A stretch of 64,000 bases of DNA from Fodinicurvata sp. EGI_FJ10296 (lineage in GTDB: Bacteria; Pseudomonadota; Alphaproteobacteria; DSM-16000; Inquilinaceae): positions 310,001-374,000 of the forward strand of contig NZ_JBFCVL010000006.1 in the NCBI RefSeq assembly GCF_040712075.1, read 5' to 3'. The position numbers were made by a program, and so were the translations under genes. Of the stretch, positions 1 through 8,517 are shown in pieces. How positions within the stretch are numbered: the stretch's first letter is position 1; every line of letters starts with the position of its first letter. Below the pieces are notes generated by a model. The model did not search any database. It saw only the letters and a list, made by a program, of their open reading frames with translations, and was not told where the DNA came from.

Positions 1-440
1 GCGATACGACCCGTAGCGCCGGGCAATGGGCCTCGATGGGCGTTCGCGATATGAACGGCAATCCGCCGCCGGGCTATGGGTCGGCGTCGATCCTGACGCT
101 GGCCGGCTCGAACGGTCCCGCCTTTATGGTGTTCGATAATTTCGGGGCATTTCTGCGCTATAACAATTCCGAATTCTACGCCGTGGGCGTCGGCCATCTA
201 TCCGACCGGCTCAACGGTGGACCCCCGATCCAGGCCGCGTTCCCACCCGACGAATACGGGATGATGCGCGGCGATCGTCGAGACCTCCAACGACTTTTGA
301 CGGAAGCGGGCTTCGATACTCAGGGCGTTGACGGCGCGATCGGCCCCAACAGCGAAGCGGCGATCCGCGCTTATCAACGGTCTCAAGGCCTGCCAGTGAC
401 CGGCGAGCCGTCGCTTGAGCTGCTCGACCGGTTGCGCTGA
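1..440 (+). CDS. Lytic murein transglycosylase (MltB-like), C-terminal part
   Basis: The reading frame is already open at the window edge (first full codon at base 3), so only about the last 145 residues are seen. The visible part has the end of an MltB-type catalytic domain (NNSEFYAVGVGHLSDRL, then GGPPI) followed by a peptidoglycan-binding domain of the PG_binding_1 type (LQRLL, GVDGAIGP, AIRAYQRSQG). Such proteins cleave the glycan strand of peptidoglycan in the periplasm and form anhydro-muropeptides. The catalytic glutamate and any signal peptide lie upstream of the window. The gene converges on thiE with about 25 bases between the stops. Family assignment is firm; the exact paralogue cannot be decided from this fragment. 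Confidence 0.88.
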   Translation, partial: DTTRSAGQWASMGVRDMNGNPPPGYGSASILTLAGSNGPAFMVFDNFGAFLRYNNSEFYAVGVGHLSDRLNGGPPIQAAFPPDEYGMMRGDRRDLQRLLTEAGFDTQGVDGAIGPNSEAAIRAYQRSQGLPVTGEPSLELLDRLR

Positions 441-465
441 CTGTTTCGGTGCCGATGATACTGCC

Positions 466-1098
466 TTACGACCGGGCCGCGATCCCCCGTCCACGCGTGG
501 CTCTGATCCAGGCCAGGGTGCGGGCGGTGGGGTCGTCGTTGCGCGTGATGTCGGTGACGACGGCGGCGATGTCGGCGCCGGCGTCGAATACCTGATCCAG
601 GCGCTCCACCGACAGGCCGCCGATCGCAACCAGCGGGATATCCCCGATGCGCGATTTCCATTCGGTCAGCCGGGCCGGGGTCTGGGGCGCCCATTTCATC
701 GATTTCAGGATCGTCGGCCAGACCGGGCCAAGGGCGATGTAGTCCGGCTCGGCCTTCAGCGCGGTCTCCAACTCGTCGTCATCATGGGTGCTGATGCCCA
801 GCGACAGCCCGGCGTCCTGGATGGCACCCAGATCGGCCTCGGCCAGATCTTCCTGCCCCAGATGAACGTAATCGCAGCCTTCCTCGATCGCCAGTCGCCA
901 GTGGTCGTTGACGATCAACTGGCAGCCGTGGCTGGCGCAGATATCGCGCGCGCGGCGGATCTCGCGCCGCAGGAAATCCTCATTGTCGCTCTTGGTCCGC
1001 AACTGGATCATCCTGACGCCCAACGGTACCAGCCGTTCAACCCAGGCGGCGGTGTCGACGATCAGGTAGAACGGATCGAGGGGACGTTTCGACTTCAC
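466..1098 (-). CDS. thiE: Thiamine-phosphate synthase ThiE
   Basis: Joins hydroxymethylpyrimidine diphosphate and the thiazole phosphate to make thiamine phosphate in the cytoplasm. The 210-residue product has the normal length for the family. Recognisable motifs in order are the early QLRTK strand, LIVND followed by VHLGQEDL, the LGPVWPT phosphate loop with a nearby lysine, and VAIGGL near the end, all typical of the TIM-barrel ThiE fold. It is the last gene of thiO-thiS-thiG-thiE and overlaps the thiG stop by four bases (ATGA), indicating translational coupling. It is expected to be controlled by the TPP riboswitch upstream of thiO. Confidence 0.95.
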   Translation of the reverse strand: MKSKRPLDPFYLIVDTAAWVERLVPLGVRMIQLRTKSDNEDFLRREIRRARDICASHGCQLIVNDHWRLAIEEGCDYVHLGQEDLAEADLGAIQDAGLSLGISTHDDDELETALKAEPDYIALGPVWPTILKSMKWAPQTPARLTEWKSRIGDIPLVAIGGLSVERLDQVFDAGADIAAVVTDITRNDDPTARTLAWIRATRGRGIAARS

Positions 1099-1862
1099 AG
1101 GATGGCCCTTCCGAATACAGGGGTGGAGGCAGCGGCCATGTCGCGCGGTTCCATCGCGCCGGCCTCGAAACCCGTGCGCCCGGCTTCGATCGCAAGGGCG
1201 AACGCTTCAGCCATGCGCACCGGATCCTCGGCCTTGGCGACGGCAGTATTCAGCAGCACGCCGTCATAGCCCAGTTCCATGGCGGCGACGGCGTGGGACG
1301 GCCGGCCGATACCGGCGTCGATGATCAATGTCGTGTCCGGGAAGTGCGCGCGCATCGACCGCAGGCCGTGGACGTTGTTCAGGCCCTGTGCCGAGCCGAT
1401 CGGCGCCCCCCACGGCATCAGAACGCGGCAGCCGGCATCCATCAGCCGTTCCGCTGCGACCAGATCCTCCGTCGTATATGGCAGAACCTCGAAACCTTCG
1501 TCGGTCAGGATGCGCGCGGCCTCGACCAGCCCGAAGAGATCGGGCTGCAGGGTATCGGTCTCGCCGATCACTTCCAGCTTGATCAGCGGCGTGTCGAACA
1601 CCTCGCGCGCCATCTGGGCGGTCGTCACGGCCTCCTTCACCGAATGGCACCCGGCGGTGTTGGGCAGCACCTGTACGCCCAACGAGCGGATCAGCGACCA
1701 GAACTCCTGCCCCGCCCGCTGCCCCGCCGCTTCGCGCCGCAACGAGACCGTGACCATTTCCGTGCGCGACGCCCTGACTGCGGATTGCAGCACAGTGGGC
1801 GAGGGGTACTGCGCCGTCCCGAGCAGAAAGCGCGAGCCGAGGGTGCGGCCGTAAACATCCAT
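1095..1862 (-). CDS. thiG: Thiazole synthase ThiG
   Basis: Makes the thiazole phosphate carboxylate from deoxyxylulose 5-phosphate, dehydroglycine and ThiS-thiocarboxylate. The 255-residue length is usual. The substrate-binding lysine is in the IKLEVIG strand; GAPIGS, then IDAGIG followed by [10 protein letters not shown], are the phosphate-binding loops of the family. The start codon lies three bases after the thiS stop, and the gene overlaps thiE by four bases. Glycine oxidase (ThiO) in the same operon supplies dehydroglycine, so the organism uses the aerobic Bacillus-type route rather than ThiH. Confidence 0.96.
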   Translation of the reverse strand: MDVYGRTLGSRFLLGTAQYPSPTVLQSAVRASRTEMVTVSLRREAAGQRAGQEFWSLIRSLGVQVLPNTAGCHSVKEAVTTAQMAREVFDTPLIKLEVIGETDTLQPDLFGLVEAARILTDEGFEVLPYTTEDLVAAERLMDAGCRVLMPWGAPIGSAQGLNNVHGLRSMRAHFPDTTLIIDAGIGRPSHAVAAMELGYDGVLLNTAVAKAEDPVRMAEAFALAIEAGRTGFEAGAMEPRDMAAASTPVFGRAIL

Positions 1863-1865
1863 CGA

Positions 1866-2063
1866 TCAGCCTCCGCTCATTGGGGCAATCACTTCGATCC
1901 GGTCGCCGTCTTTCAGCGGCGTTGCCGACCGCTGGGGTGCCGGTACGAAACCCTGATTGAGGGCTGTGGCCACGGTCATATCACCGTATTTCAGTTCCAC
2001 CAGTGCCGCCTCAAGGGTTTCGGCACTAACCTCGGCGGGTTCGCCGTTGACGATCACTCTCAT
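1866..2063 (-). CDS. thiS: Sulfur carrier protein ThiS
   Basis: A 65-residue beta-grasp protein beginning MRVIVNGEP and ending in the diagnostic Gly-Gly (PMSGG). The C-terminal glycine is activated and converted to a thiocarboxylate that donates sulfur to ThiG. The start overlaps the thiO stop by four bases and the stop is three bases before thiG. No ThiF adenylyltransferase is present in the window, so activation must use an enzyme encoded elsewhere. Confidence 0.95.
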   Translation of the reverse strand: MRVIVNGEPAEVSAETLEAALVELKYGDMTVATALNQGFVPAPQRSATPLKDGDRIEVIAPMSGG

Positions 2064-3136
2064 GTTGACGGTCCAATGCTGTGTGTTGTGTCGGCGGTAT
2101 CCATGATCATGTCGGCGGCTTTCTCGGCCAAAGATGGTGCCAGCAGGAAGCCGTGACGGTAGAAGCCGTTGATCGACACGAGGCGCCCATGGCGCTCGAC
2201 GCGCGGCAGATTGTCGGCATAGGCCGGCCGCCGTCCTGCGCCCTGTTCCAGGATCGAGGCCTCGGCGAATCCGGGATGGACGGCATAGGCGGCGTTCAGC
2301 AGGTCGACCGCGGATCTCAGCGTCATGGGCCGGCTTGAATCGCTCTCGATCATGGTTGCCCCGATCATGAAAACATGGTCTCCCCTCGGCACGATATACA
2401 AGGGGATGCGGGGATGAAGCAGCCGCACCGCCCGATGCAGGGTGACCTCGGGCGCATGCAAGAGAAACATCTCGCCCCGGACGCTGCGGAGGCCGCGACC
2501 GGCTGGCGTGGTGCCGTCGGCGGCGGCAATGCCGCGGCAGTCGACGATGGTATCGGCGGCGAGGTCGCTCGGATCGGCGGCCGTGCCCAGTCGGATCTCG
2601 CCGCCCAGGTTCACGACCCGGTCGGCCAGTGCGGCGAGCGCGCGGCGCGGGTCGAGCCACGCCTCGCCGGCATAATGGATGCCGCGGCGGAACCGGTCGG
2701 CCAGTTCGGGTTCCAGCGCTGCCACCCCCTCGGCATCCAGTTCGACGCCTGTACGCGTCATCCGCAAGAAGCGTTTAAGGTCGGCTGCATCGCGAGCCGG
2801 CGCGACGACGAGCGTACCGGTCCGGCGCAGCTCCGGCACCCGCTCGGCCCACCAGTCGATCGCTGCCAGTCCCGGCGCAACGATCGAGGCGTCGGCGGAC
2901 TCCATCTCGCACCAGGGGGCCAGCATGCCGCCCGCCAGCCACGATGCCGCCTCGGCGCCCAGAGTAGTCGACCGGTCGTAGACGGTCACCCGGGCACCGC
3001 GCTCGGCCAGCGTGAGCGCGGCGGTAAGGCCGGCGACGCCGGCACCCACCACTTCGGCGTCAGGCCTGCTCATTGCGGTGGGTCGGCGAGCACATAAGGG
3101 CCGCCGCGTAGCCTGGACTTCTGCGCCATCTGTCAT
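2060..3136 (-). CDS. thiO: Glycine oxidase ThiO
   Basis: FAD-dependent amine oxidase of the DAO family that oxidises glycine to the imine used by ThiG. The FAD-binding GAGVAGL motif lies near residue 31, an acidic residue closing that beta-alpha-beta fold lies about 20 residues later, and the C-terminal NGFYRHG segment is typical of ThiO. Two starts are possible. The upstream ATG (MTDGAEV) has a good AGGAG four bases before it. A second ATG 21 codons downstream (MSRPDAEV, base 3073) fits the usual family N-terminus but has no visible ribosome site. The upstream one is given here. It is the first gene after the TPP riboswitch. Confidence 0.93.
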   Translation of the reverse strand: MTDGAEVQATRRPLCARRPTAMSRPDAEVVGAGVAGLTAALTLAERGARVTVYDRSTTLGAEAASWLAGGMLAPWCEMESADASIVAPGLAAIDWWAERVPELRRTGTLVVAPARDAADLKRFLRMTRTGVELDAEGVAALEPELADRFRRGIHYAGEAWLDPRRALAALADRVVNLGGEIRLGTAADPSDLAADTIVDCRGIAAADGTTPAGRGLRSVRGEMFLLHAPEVTLHRAVRLLHPRIPLYIVPRGDHVFMIGATMIESDSSRPMTLRSAVDLLNAAYAVHPGFAEASILEQGAGRRPAYADNLPRVERHGRLVSINGFYRHGFLLAPSLAEKAADMIMDTADTTHSIGPST

Positions 3137-3216
3137 GGGTCTCCTGAACGACGTTGCGTTGGAGATCCAGTTTCAAAGCGGGTGATCGAACAGGCCGCAA
3201 TTTCGGTGCCTTGGGG

Positions 3217-3239
3217 GGCCGGGAGATGCCTGCCCGGCC
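3217..3239 (-). promoter_or_regulatory. Hairpin between TPP aptamer and thiO
   Basis: A perfect 7-bp stem (GGCCGGG with CCCGGCC, nine-base loop) lies between the TPP aptamer and thiO. It has no T-run after it, so it is not a classical terminator. It may be part of the expression platform, for example by sequestering or exposing the leader. Its position is clear; its role is inference. Confidence 0.4.
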
Positions 3240-3258
3240 GTCGAGGCGGCCCCATCCA

Positions 3259-3342
3259 TCCCTACGCCAGCATGAACTGGATCAGGTTCAAAGGGTCGCT
3301 ACGCCGGTAGCCTCTCAGTTCCCTGCCGGAACTCCCCTGGGT
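3259..3342 (-). promoter_or_regulatory. TPP (THI) riboswitch
   Basis: On the minus strand the sequence shows the conserved TPP aptamer elements in order: the CAGGGGAG closing helix start, AACTGAGAGGCT (the CUGAGA pyrimidine-sensing loop), ACCCTTTGAACCTGATC (the pyrophosphate-sensing helix) and GGCGTAGGGA closing the P1 stem. It precedes thiO by about 120 bases and so should repress thiOSGE when thiamine diphosphate is abundant. The match to the family is essentially complete. Confidence 0.96.
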
Positions 3343-3376
3343 ACGAGATCAGACGCTAACAAGTCTAAGGGTTCTG

Positions 3377-3826
3377 TCAAGGGTCGTTGCGCGATCCATC
3401 GTCTCCGGTGGCTGCGCCGGGGGGATCGGCGGGCGCATCCGGGAGTTCGGTCGATTCGATATTCACGGTGACCTCGCCAAGGTCGACGGCTTCTGCCTTC
3501 GCCCAAGGTCGGTACCAGGGCTGGTCGGCGACCGAGAAGGGTACGGCCGCGTCATGATCCCAGGCAGGGATCGCCTGATACTGACCGGCCGGCAAGTTGT
3601 GGATCCGGAATTCGCCATCCTCGTCCGTCACTGAAAATGTCGAAATCTCGTCACCCCGACTGGTCGTCCCGACGATCGTGATCGGCACGTTCGAGAATGG
3701 CTCGCCGTCGATGGTCAACCATTTGCCCGAAACGCCCGCATTGTCACTGTGGGCCGGTCCTGTGAGGAGCGTTATGGCGCAAAGGCATGCGAAAAGCAGT
3801 CTCGGTGTGGATGCTGCCGGCCTCAT
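3377..3826 (-). CDS. Secreted protein with carboxypeptidase-regulatory-like domain
   Basis: The 149-residue product starts with a clear Sec signal peptide (hydrophobic LLFACLCAITLLTG, then a likely cleavage after PAHS). The mature part resembles a small prealbumin-like/CarboxypepD_reg beta-sandwich: an early GEPFSNVPITI strand, then the turn DEDGEFRIHNLPAGQYQ typical of such domains. The last 30 residues are Pro/Asp-rich and probably disordered. The start overlaps the stop of the upstream membrane protein by four bases, so the two are probably made together and may work as a periplasmic pair. No specific function is recognised. Confidence 0.7.
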   Translation of the reverse strand: MRPAASTPRLLFACLCAITLLTGPAHSDNAGVSGKWLTIDGEPFSNVPITIVGTTSRGDEISTFSVTDEDGEFRIHNLPAGQYQAIPAWDHDAAVPFSVADQPWYRPWAKAEAVDLGEVTVNIESTELPDAPADPPGAATGDDGSRNDP

Positions 3827-4374
3827 CTCACCCTCAACACTGATTCGTATTCGCCGGAAACAGTGCCATCGCTATTGCTGATATTGATAGGGCCTGATGC
3901 AAGCCCCTGGTACGCGACACCGTCTTCGGCATCTTTCACCGAACTGCGTACGATCGCGACATAATCCTCGCCGTCATCGACAGAGAGGTCGATGCGCACC
4001 GGCGTGTCGAGTTGGTTGCCGATGACCGATCGGCGGTACCGCTGCGGCACGACACTGAGAAACAGGTCGGACTCGCTGTCGGCGTGAAGGGCGGGATTGG
4101 TCACGGTGACCGTCGCCGTAACGGGGATTTGCGCCGGCTCGTTGCTGATCCAGACGATCGTTCCAAAGCACATCAGCAAGCCGAGCGCAATGGCGCCCAG
4201 AGAGGGATAATTGGTGCTGAAATCGCCGAGGCCGGGAATTGAAATACCGATCACCGCCCTGGTCTCGGAGTCGACCAACACGCGCTGTCGCAGCAACTCT
4301 ATCACACCGCCGATGACGGCGATCGCCGCAATCGCCAATACGCCGGCGATGACCAGAAATGTGTAGAACTCCAT
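3823..4374 (-). CDS. Small membrane protein, function unknown
   Basis: A 183-residue protein with two predicted membrane segments: residues about 5-27 (FLVIAGVLAIAAIAVIGGVI) and about 58-77 (LGAIALGLLMCFGTIVW). They are separated by a short charged loop and followed by a soluble domain of about 100 residues rich in beta-type sequence. I do not recognise a family. It precedes and overlaps by four bases the secreted carboxypeptidase-regulatory-like protein, so a two-gene envelope unit is likely. Confidence 0.65.
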   Translation of the reverse strand: MEFYTFLVIAGVLAIAAIAVIGGVIELLRQRVLVDSETRAVIGISIPGLGDFSTNYPSLGAIALGLLMCFGTIVWISNEPAQIPVTATVTVTNPALHADSESDLFLSVVPQRYRRSVIGNQLDTPVRIDLSVDDGEDYVAIVRSSVKDAEDGVAYQGLASGPINISNSDGTVSGEYESVLRVR

Positions 4375-4483
4375 CGAACTGAGCCCCGATCAACCGCGAA
4401 AGATTAATGGTGCCGAGCTGCTCGTCTGTGATGGATTATAGCATCCGGTCGGCGCTGCAAAGACGCCCAAGTCGTGGTACCCA

Positions 4484-5422
4484 CTATGGTGTAGGCAGCG
4501 GTTCCAGGACTGTGTCGCCCACCCTCAGCGGCGGACCATCGCCGTCGAGTGCGGCCAGTTTGACACTGGCCAGCACCAGATCGCCGGCCGCGCTGCGGAT
4601 GTCGCCGACGACGCTGCCGTCTTTTGTGATCTCGGCGCCTATCTCCGGCGGCGTGCCGTCGGCGAACCGTAGTGGTACCAGCCGGCGTTTGACGAGACCG
4701 CGATAATGCGTGCGGGCGGTCAGTTCCTGGCCCAGATAGCAGCCTTTGTCCCAGGAAATGCCGTTCAGCCGGTCGATATTGCTCTCCAGCAGCGCCGATT
4801 TCTCCACGATCATGTCGCGGCTGGCGTCGGGGACCGCCAGCGCGATGCGGCGGCGGTCATAGTCGCCGCGGCTGCCGACGGCCACGGCGAGATGATCGGC
4901 CAGGGCAGCTGCGATATCGGCCGTGCCTGACTGTTCATTGGCGGCACGAACGACGATGCGTGCGCCCAGACCGGCATGACGCGGGTCGAGCACGGCGAAA
5001 GTATCGCCGATGGCGGCCAGGGTGCCAAGGTGTCGGGTCGCCCCCGGCGCGGCATCGGCGTCGAAACCAAGCGCGGCCGGCGCGCTGTCGCCCACCAGCG
5101 CAAAGACATGGGCCGCCGGATCGCTTTCGCTGACCGTGACCTTGCTCCGCAGCTTGTACAGCCGCAGTTTCTTGCGGAATTCGTCGATACGCTCGCGCTC
5201 GGTATCGAGAATGACCGACGCGCCATCGGTCAGGGCGAAAAATTCGTACAGGAACTTGCCCTGCGGCGTCAGAAAGGTGCCATAGAGCGACGTTGTCGGC
5301 GACAGCTTGGCCATGTCGTTCGAGACCAGGCCGTTCAGGAATGCGATCCGCTCTTCGCCGCCAAGCTCGAACAGGCCGCGATCGGGCAGCGAAACCAGTT
5401 TCGGCGTCGTCATATCGGTCAT
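4484..5422 (-). CDS. ygfZ: Folate-binding protein YgfZ (GcvT-like)
   Basis: Belongs to the YgfZ/COG0354 family related to the GcvT aminomethyltransferase; in other bacteria it uses folate to support maturation or repair of certain iron-sulfur enzymes. The diagnostic motif DKGCYLGQELTARTHYRG is present, with the conserved cysteine in KGCYxGQE. The chosen start (MTDMTTPKL, 312 residues) has a GGGAAGAG ribosome site; an in-frame ATG 25 codons upstream would add an atypical basic tail. It is divergent from the lipoprotein gene at 5552. Confidence 0.9.
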   Translation of the reverse strand: MTDMTTPKLVSLPDRGLFELGGEERIAFLNGLVSNDMAKLSPTTSLYGTFLTPQGKFLYEFFALTDGASVILDTERERIDEFRKKLRLYKLRSKVTVSESDPAAHVFALVGDSAPAALGFDADAAPGATRHLGTLAAIGDTFAVLDPRHAGLGARIVVRAANEQSGTADIAAALADHLAVAVGSRGDYDRRRIALAVPDASRDMIVEKSALLESNIDRLNGISWDKGCYLGQELTARTHYRGLVKRRLVPLRFADGTPPEIGAEITKDGSVVGDIRSAAGDLVLASVKLAALDGDGPPLRVGDTVLEPLPTP

Positions 5423-5551
5423 CTGCTTTCTCTTCCCTGGCAATACCATGTTCAGGTAGGGCGTGAAGCGGTATGGCGCAAGCGCCCGGATCGGCATCGG
5501 CCCGCGGCATGGTTAAGCATTTATCAGCCATTTACCGGTAATGATCCGGCC

Positions 5552-6001
5552 ATGACAAAGGCCATCCTTCTTGCCGCCCGGTCGGCGCCCCTGCTCCTTG
5601 CCGCGACAATCGTCGCCGGTTGTCAGGATTTCAATGCTCAGGTGTTCGAACAGGAACTGCCGCGGGCCGAGACAACGGCGCTTTATTGCTATCGCACGCT
5701 GGCGCGGGCCGACTGCTATGAAACCGAGATCGAAGGCTGGGAAGACCGACTGATCGGGGTTCGCGAAGCCTATACCGCTCCGGTCGAGGATGAGAACGAA
5801 AATGCCGACGGGCAGGCCCCGTCGCGCGGTGAACCGCGTGTCCAGTCCCCGCCGCAACAGCAGCCCCGGCCGGTCGTTCCGACCGCGACATCGGCCAACT
5901 TTACCGGTGCCGAGAGTGAAGTGCAGTCTGGAACCGGCAGGCTGCCGGGCGCTGATATTCCGGTCCGCCGTGACGGCGAGCCGCTCAGCTTGACCCGGTG
6001 A
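5552..6001 (+). CDS. Small lipoprotein, function unknown
   Basis: A 149-residue protein with a lipoprotein signal: basic start, hydrophobic APLLLAATIVAGC and a lipidation cysteine at residue 24. A short region follows with three cysteines and tyrosines in ALYCYRTLARADCYE, then a long Pro/Gln/Glu-rich tail of low complexity. The early pattern of a paired CY...CY segment suggests a small disulfide-bonded module. No family function is recognised. It is divergent from ygfZ and precedes the acyltransferase gene in the same direction. Confidence 0.7.
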   Translation: MTKAILLAARSAPLLLAATIVAGCQDFNAQVFEQELPRAETTALYCYRTLARADCYETEIEGWEDRLIGVREAYTAPVEDENENADGQAPSRGEPRVQSPPQQQPRPVVPTATSANFTGAESEVQSGTGRLPGADIPVRRDGEPLSLTR

Positions 6002-6090
6002 CGCAACGCGACTGACGGGCGCACCCGTCTCACCCTGAGTCACATCGCGGTCGTGCAATCGGTGCTTCCCCCGGACGGTTCGCTCGCCTA

Positions 6091-7608
6091 GTGTCCGAAA
6101 AACGGATCGAGGGTTGCAGCAATCCGAGGCGGTGCGGCGTGACGGGAACGGTCGAAATACCGGTCTGGCTGATTATTCTGGTCGTCGTGCTCGCCCTGCT
6201 GGCGACGCTCGACCGAATTCTGGTGCCGAGTGTGCGGTGGTTCCTGCGGCGCAAGGTGAACCGCGCGATCGACGAGGTGAATGCCCGCCTCAACATCAAG
6301 ATCCAGCAATTCAAACTGACCCGACGACAGACATTGATCGATCTGCTGACCTATGACCACAAGGTCGTTCAGGCGGCGGAAGAGCACGCCAGGGCGACCG
6401 GCACGCCGCGGTCGATCGTCATGGCCCAGGTAGAACGCTATGCGCGGGAGATCGTGCCCAGCTTCAATGCGTATTTCTATTTTCGGATTGGGTACTGGAT
6501 CGCGCGCAGGGTTGCCCGGACATTCTATCGCGTCAGGCTCGGCTACTCAGACGAGGCGGGTCTGTCGAACATTCCGGCCAACGCGACGGTGATCTTCGTC
6601 ATGAATCACCGCAGCAACATGGACTATGTTCTGGTTGCCTTTCTGGCCGCCGACCGGACCGCGCTTTCCTATGCCGTGGGCGAGTGGGCCCGGATCTGGC
6701 CGCTTCAAAGTCTCGTCCGGGCGTCGGGAGCGTTCTTTATCCGGCGCAACTCCAACAGCCACCTGTACCGCCGTGTGCTCGCGCGCTATGTCGAAATGGC
6801 GACGGCCAATGGCGTCAGTCAGGCGGTGTTCCCCGAGGGCGGGCTGAGCCGGGACGGGCGCTTGCGCAAGCCCAAGATGGGGCTGATCGACTATATGGTG
6901 CGCGGCATTGACCAGACGAACGACCGTGATATCTATTTCGTGCCCGTCGGCGTGAACTACGACCGCGTTCTTGAAGACCGGGCGCTCCTGAAGCCGCATG
7001 ACCCGGAGGCCCGGGCGCCCGGCCGCTGGTCGGTAATCCGGACGGTTGTCGGTTTCTTCATTCACAATGTCGGCCTCGCCTTTCGACGGCAGTGGTACCG
7101 TTTCGGCTATGCTTGCGTGAATTTCGGAACTCCGGTTTCGTTCCGCCAGTGGATGACCCGGCAGGGGCATAATCTGACACCGGTATCGCAGCACGAACGG
7201 TTCCGGATCGTCCAGGAACTGACCGATGCCCTGATGAAGGATATCGGCGACCTGATTCCGGTGCTACCGGTATCGGTGGTGGCGTCGGTGCTGGTCCGCG
7301 AAGACGGCCTGACCGAGGCCGAGCTTCGCCGGCGCGTGCGCGAATTGCTGCAGCAGCTCGAAGCAGGGGGCGCGCGTGTCTATATTCCGCGCCGAACCAG
7401 GGACTATGCTGTGACGGTGGGATTGCGGCAGCTGCGCTATCGCGGGATTTTCGACGAGTCCGACGGGCTGATCCGGGTCAATGGCGCGGATCGCTCGCTG
7501 GTGCTGTATTATGCCAATGCCATCGCCCATCTGGTTGAGCGATGCGAAGGCTATGCGCCGGGTGGCGCCTTCTCCGGGAACGCCGCGCCGGCCGTCGGCG
7601 CATTGTGA
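6091..7608 (+). CDS. Glycerol-3-phosphate acyltransferase, PlsB family
   Basis: Transfers an acyl group to glycerol 3-phosphate, the first step in phospholipid synthesis, at the inner membrane. The 505-residue protein has an N-terminal membrane segment (VWLIILVVVLALLATL). Its PlsC/PlsB acyltransferase motifs follow in order: NHRSNMDY (HX4D catalytic box), AFFIRRN, FPEGGLSRDGRLRKPKMG and VPVGVNYDRV. The FIRR and EGGxSRxGR pattern is PlsB-like rather than PlsC-like. It is shorter than enterobacterial PlsB (about 800 residues). The start used is a GTG; a second GTG 16 codons later, just before the membrane segment, is also possible. Confidence 0.86.
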   Translation: MSEKRIEGCSNPRRCGVTGTVEIPVWLIILVVVLALLATLDRILVPSVRWFLRRKVNRAIDEVNARLNIKIQQFKLTRRQTLIDLLTYDHKVVQAAEEHARATGTPRSIVMAQVERYAREIVPSFNAYFYFRIGYWIARRVARTFYRVRLGYSDEAGLSNIPANATVIFVMNHRSNMDYVLVAFLAADRTALSYAVGEWARIWPLQSLVRASGAFFIRRNSNSHLYRRVLARYVEMATANGVSQAVFPEGGLSRDGRLRKPKMGLIDYMVRGIDQTNDRDIYFVPVGVNYDRVLEDRALLKPHDPEARAPGRWSVIRTVVGFFIHNVGLAFRRQWYRFGYACVNFGTPVSFRQWMTRQGHNLTPVSQHERFRIVQELTDALMKDIGDLIPVLPVSVVASVLVREDGLTEAELRRRVRELLQQLEAGGARVYIPRRTRDYAVTVGLRQLRYRGIFDESDGLIRVNGADRSLVLYYANAIAHLVERCEGYAPGGAFSGNAAPAVGAL

Positions 7609-7683
7609 TGCGGGCTGGCAATCAGCTATCGTGATCCGGTGTGGGCACGAAATTTTCGCGGCGCAGGATACGGAAGGCAACGG

Positions 7684-8517
7684 ATGATGTCGGAACGATC
7701 GTCTCCGGCGGAGTCGGACGGGCGCGACATGCCGCGCCACAGTGGCGTGGTGCTCGTTCATGGGTTGGGCCGCACCTTCAGAAGCATGCAACGCCTTGAA
7801 CGGCGGCTGAACCGCGAAGGCTTTGCGACTCACAATTTCGATTATTCCGCCCGAAGCCGGGCCTTTACCGATCTGGTGGCCGATTTCCAGAGCTATCTGG
7901 AATCGCTGCCGATCGGCGGCACACGGATCGATTTCGTCGGTCATTCGCTGGGCGGCCTGCTGATCCGCGGCGTTCTTGCCCAGCCGCAGGAATTTGAGGT
8001 CGGCCGCATCGTCATGATGGCGACCCCCAATCAGGGGGTCGGAATCATCGATCGGCTGGCGCGCACCGGCGTGCCCGAATTGCTGTTCGGCCCGTCGGTC
8101 AAGGACCTGGGTACCACGGCATCGACATTCCGCAGTCTGGCCGTGCCGCAGGCCGAGATCGGCATCATCGCCGGCACCCAGCCGTTTCATCTGCTGAACC
8201 CGGCATCGTGGCTCAACAGCGTGCTGCAGGCGGAGATCCTGCATGACGGGACCGTCGAGGTCGCGTCGACGCGACTGCCGGTCATGGCCGATTATCTTGA
8301 ATTGCCGATAAGCCATACCTTCATGCCGATGGATCTGCGGGTGATCGATCAGGTCGTGGCGTTCCTGCGCACCGGGCAGTTCGATCACGACGCGGACAGC
8401 CGCTCCCAATCCGAACGCTTCCTCGCAGCGTGGGGCGAATTGCTGGATACGCTCAAGGACGGCCTTTCCGACAGCGCCGCTGCGCGGAAAAGCCGATCAC
8501 CCGGCGGTGAGACCTGA
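7684..8517 (+). CDS. Alpha/beta hydrolase (lipase-like)
   Basis: A 277-residue cytoplasmic alpha/beta-hydrolase. The oxyanion loop VLVHGLGR and nucleophile elbow VGHSLGG are clear, and a late histidine in LPISHTFMP is a good candidate for the third catalytic residue. It resembles PGAP1-like or triacylglycerol lipase-type esterases that lack a signal peptide. GGAAGG eight bases before ATGATG supports this start over an upstream in-frame ATG. Its 3' end overlaps the convergent FliK-like gene by about 20 bases. The substrate is unknown. Confidence 0.8.
   Translation: MMSERSSPAESDGRDMPRHSGVVLVHGLGRTFRSMQRLERRLNREGFATHNFDYSARSRAFTDLVADFQSYLESLPIGGTRIDFVGHSLGGLLIRGVLAQPQEFEVGRIVMMATPNQGVGIIDRLARTGVPELLFGPSVKDLGTTASTFRSLAVPQAEIGIIAGTQPFHLLNPASWLNSVLQAEILHDGTVEVASTRLPVMADYLELPISHTFMPMDLRVIDQVVAFLRTGQFDHDADSRSQSERFLAAWGELLDTLKDGLSDSAAARKSRSPGGET

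Noticed and set aside
4976-5551. Long N-terminal extension of the lipoprotein gene at 5552
   Set aside because: The extension lies antisense to ygfZ, and the lipoprotein signal begins exactly at the ATG at 5552.
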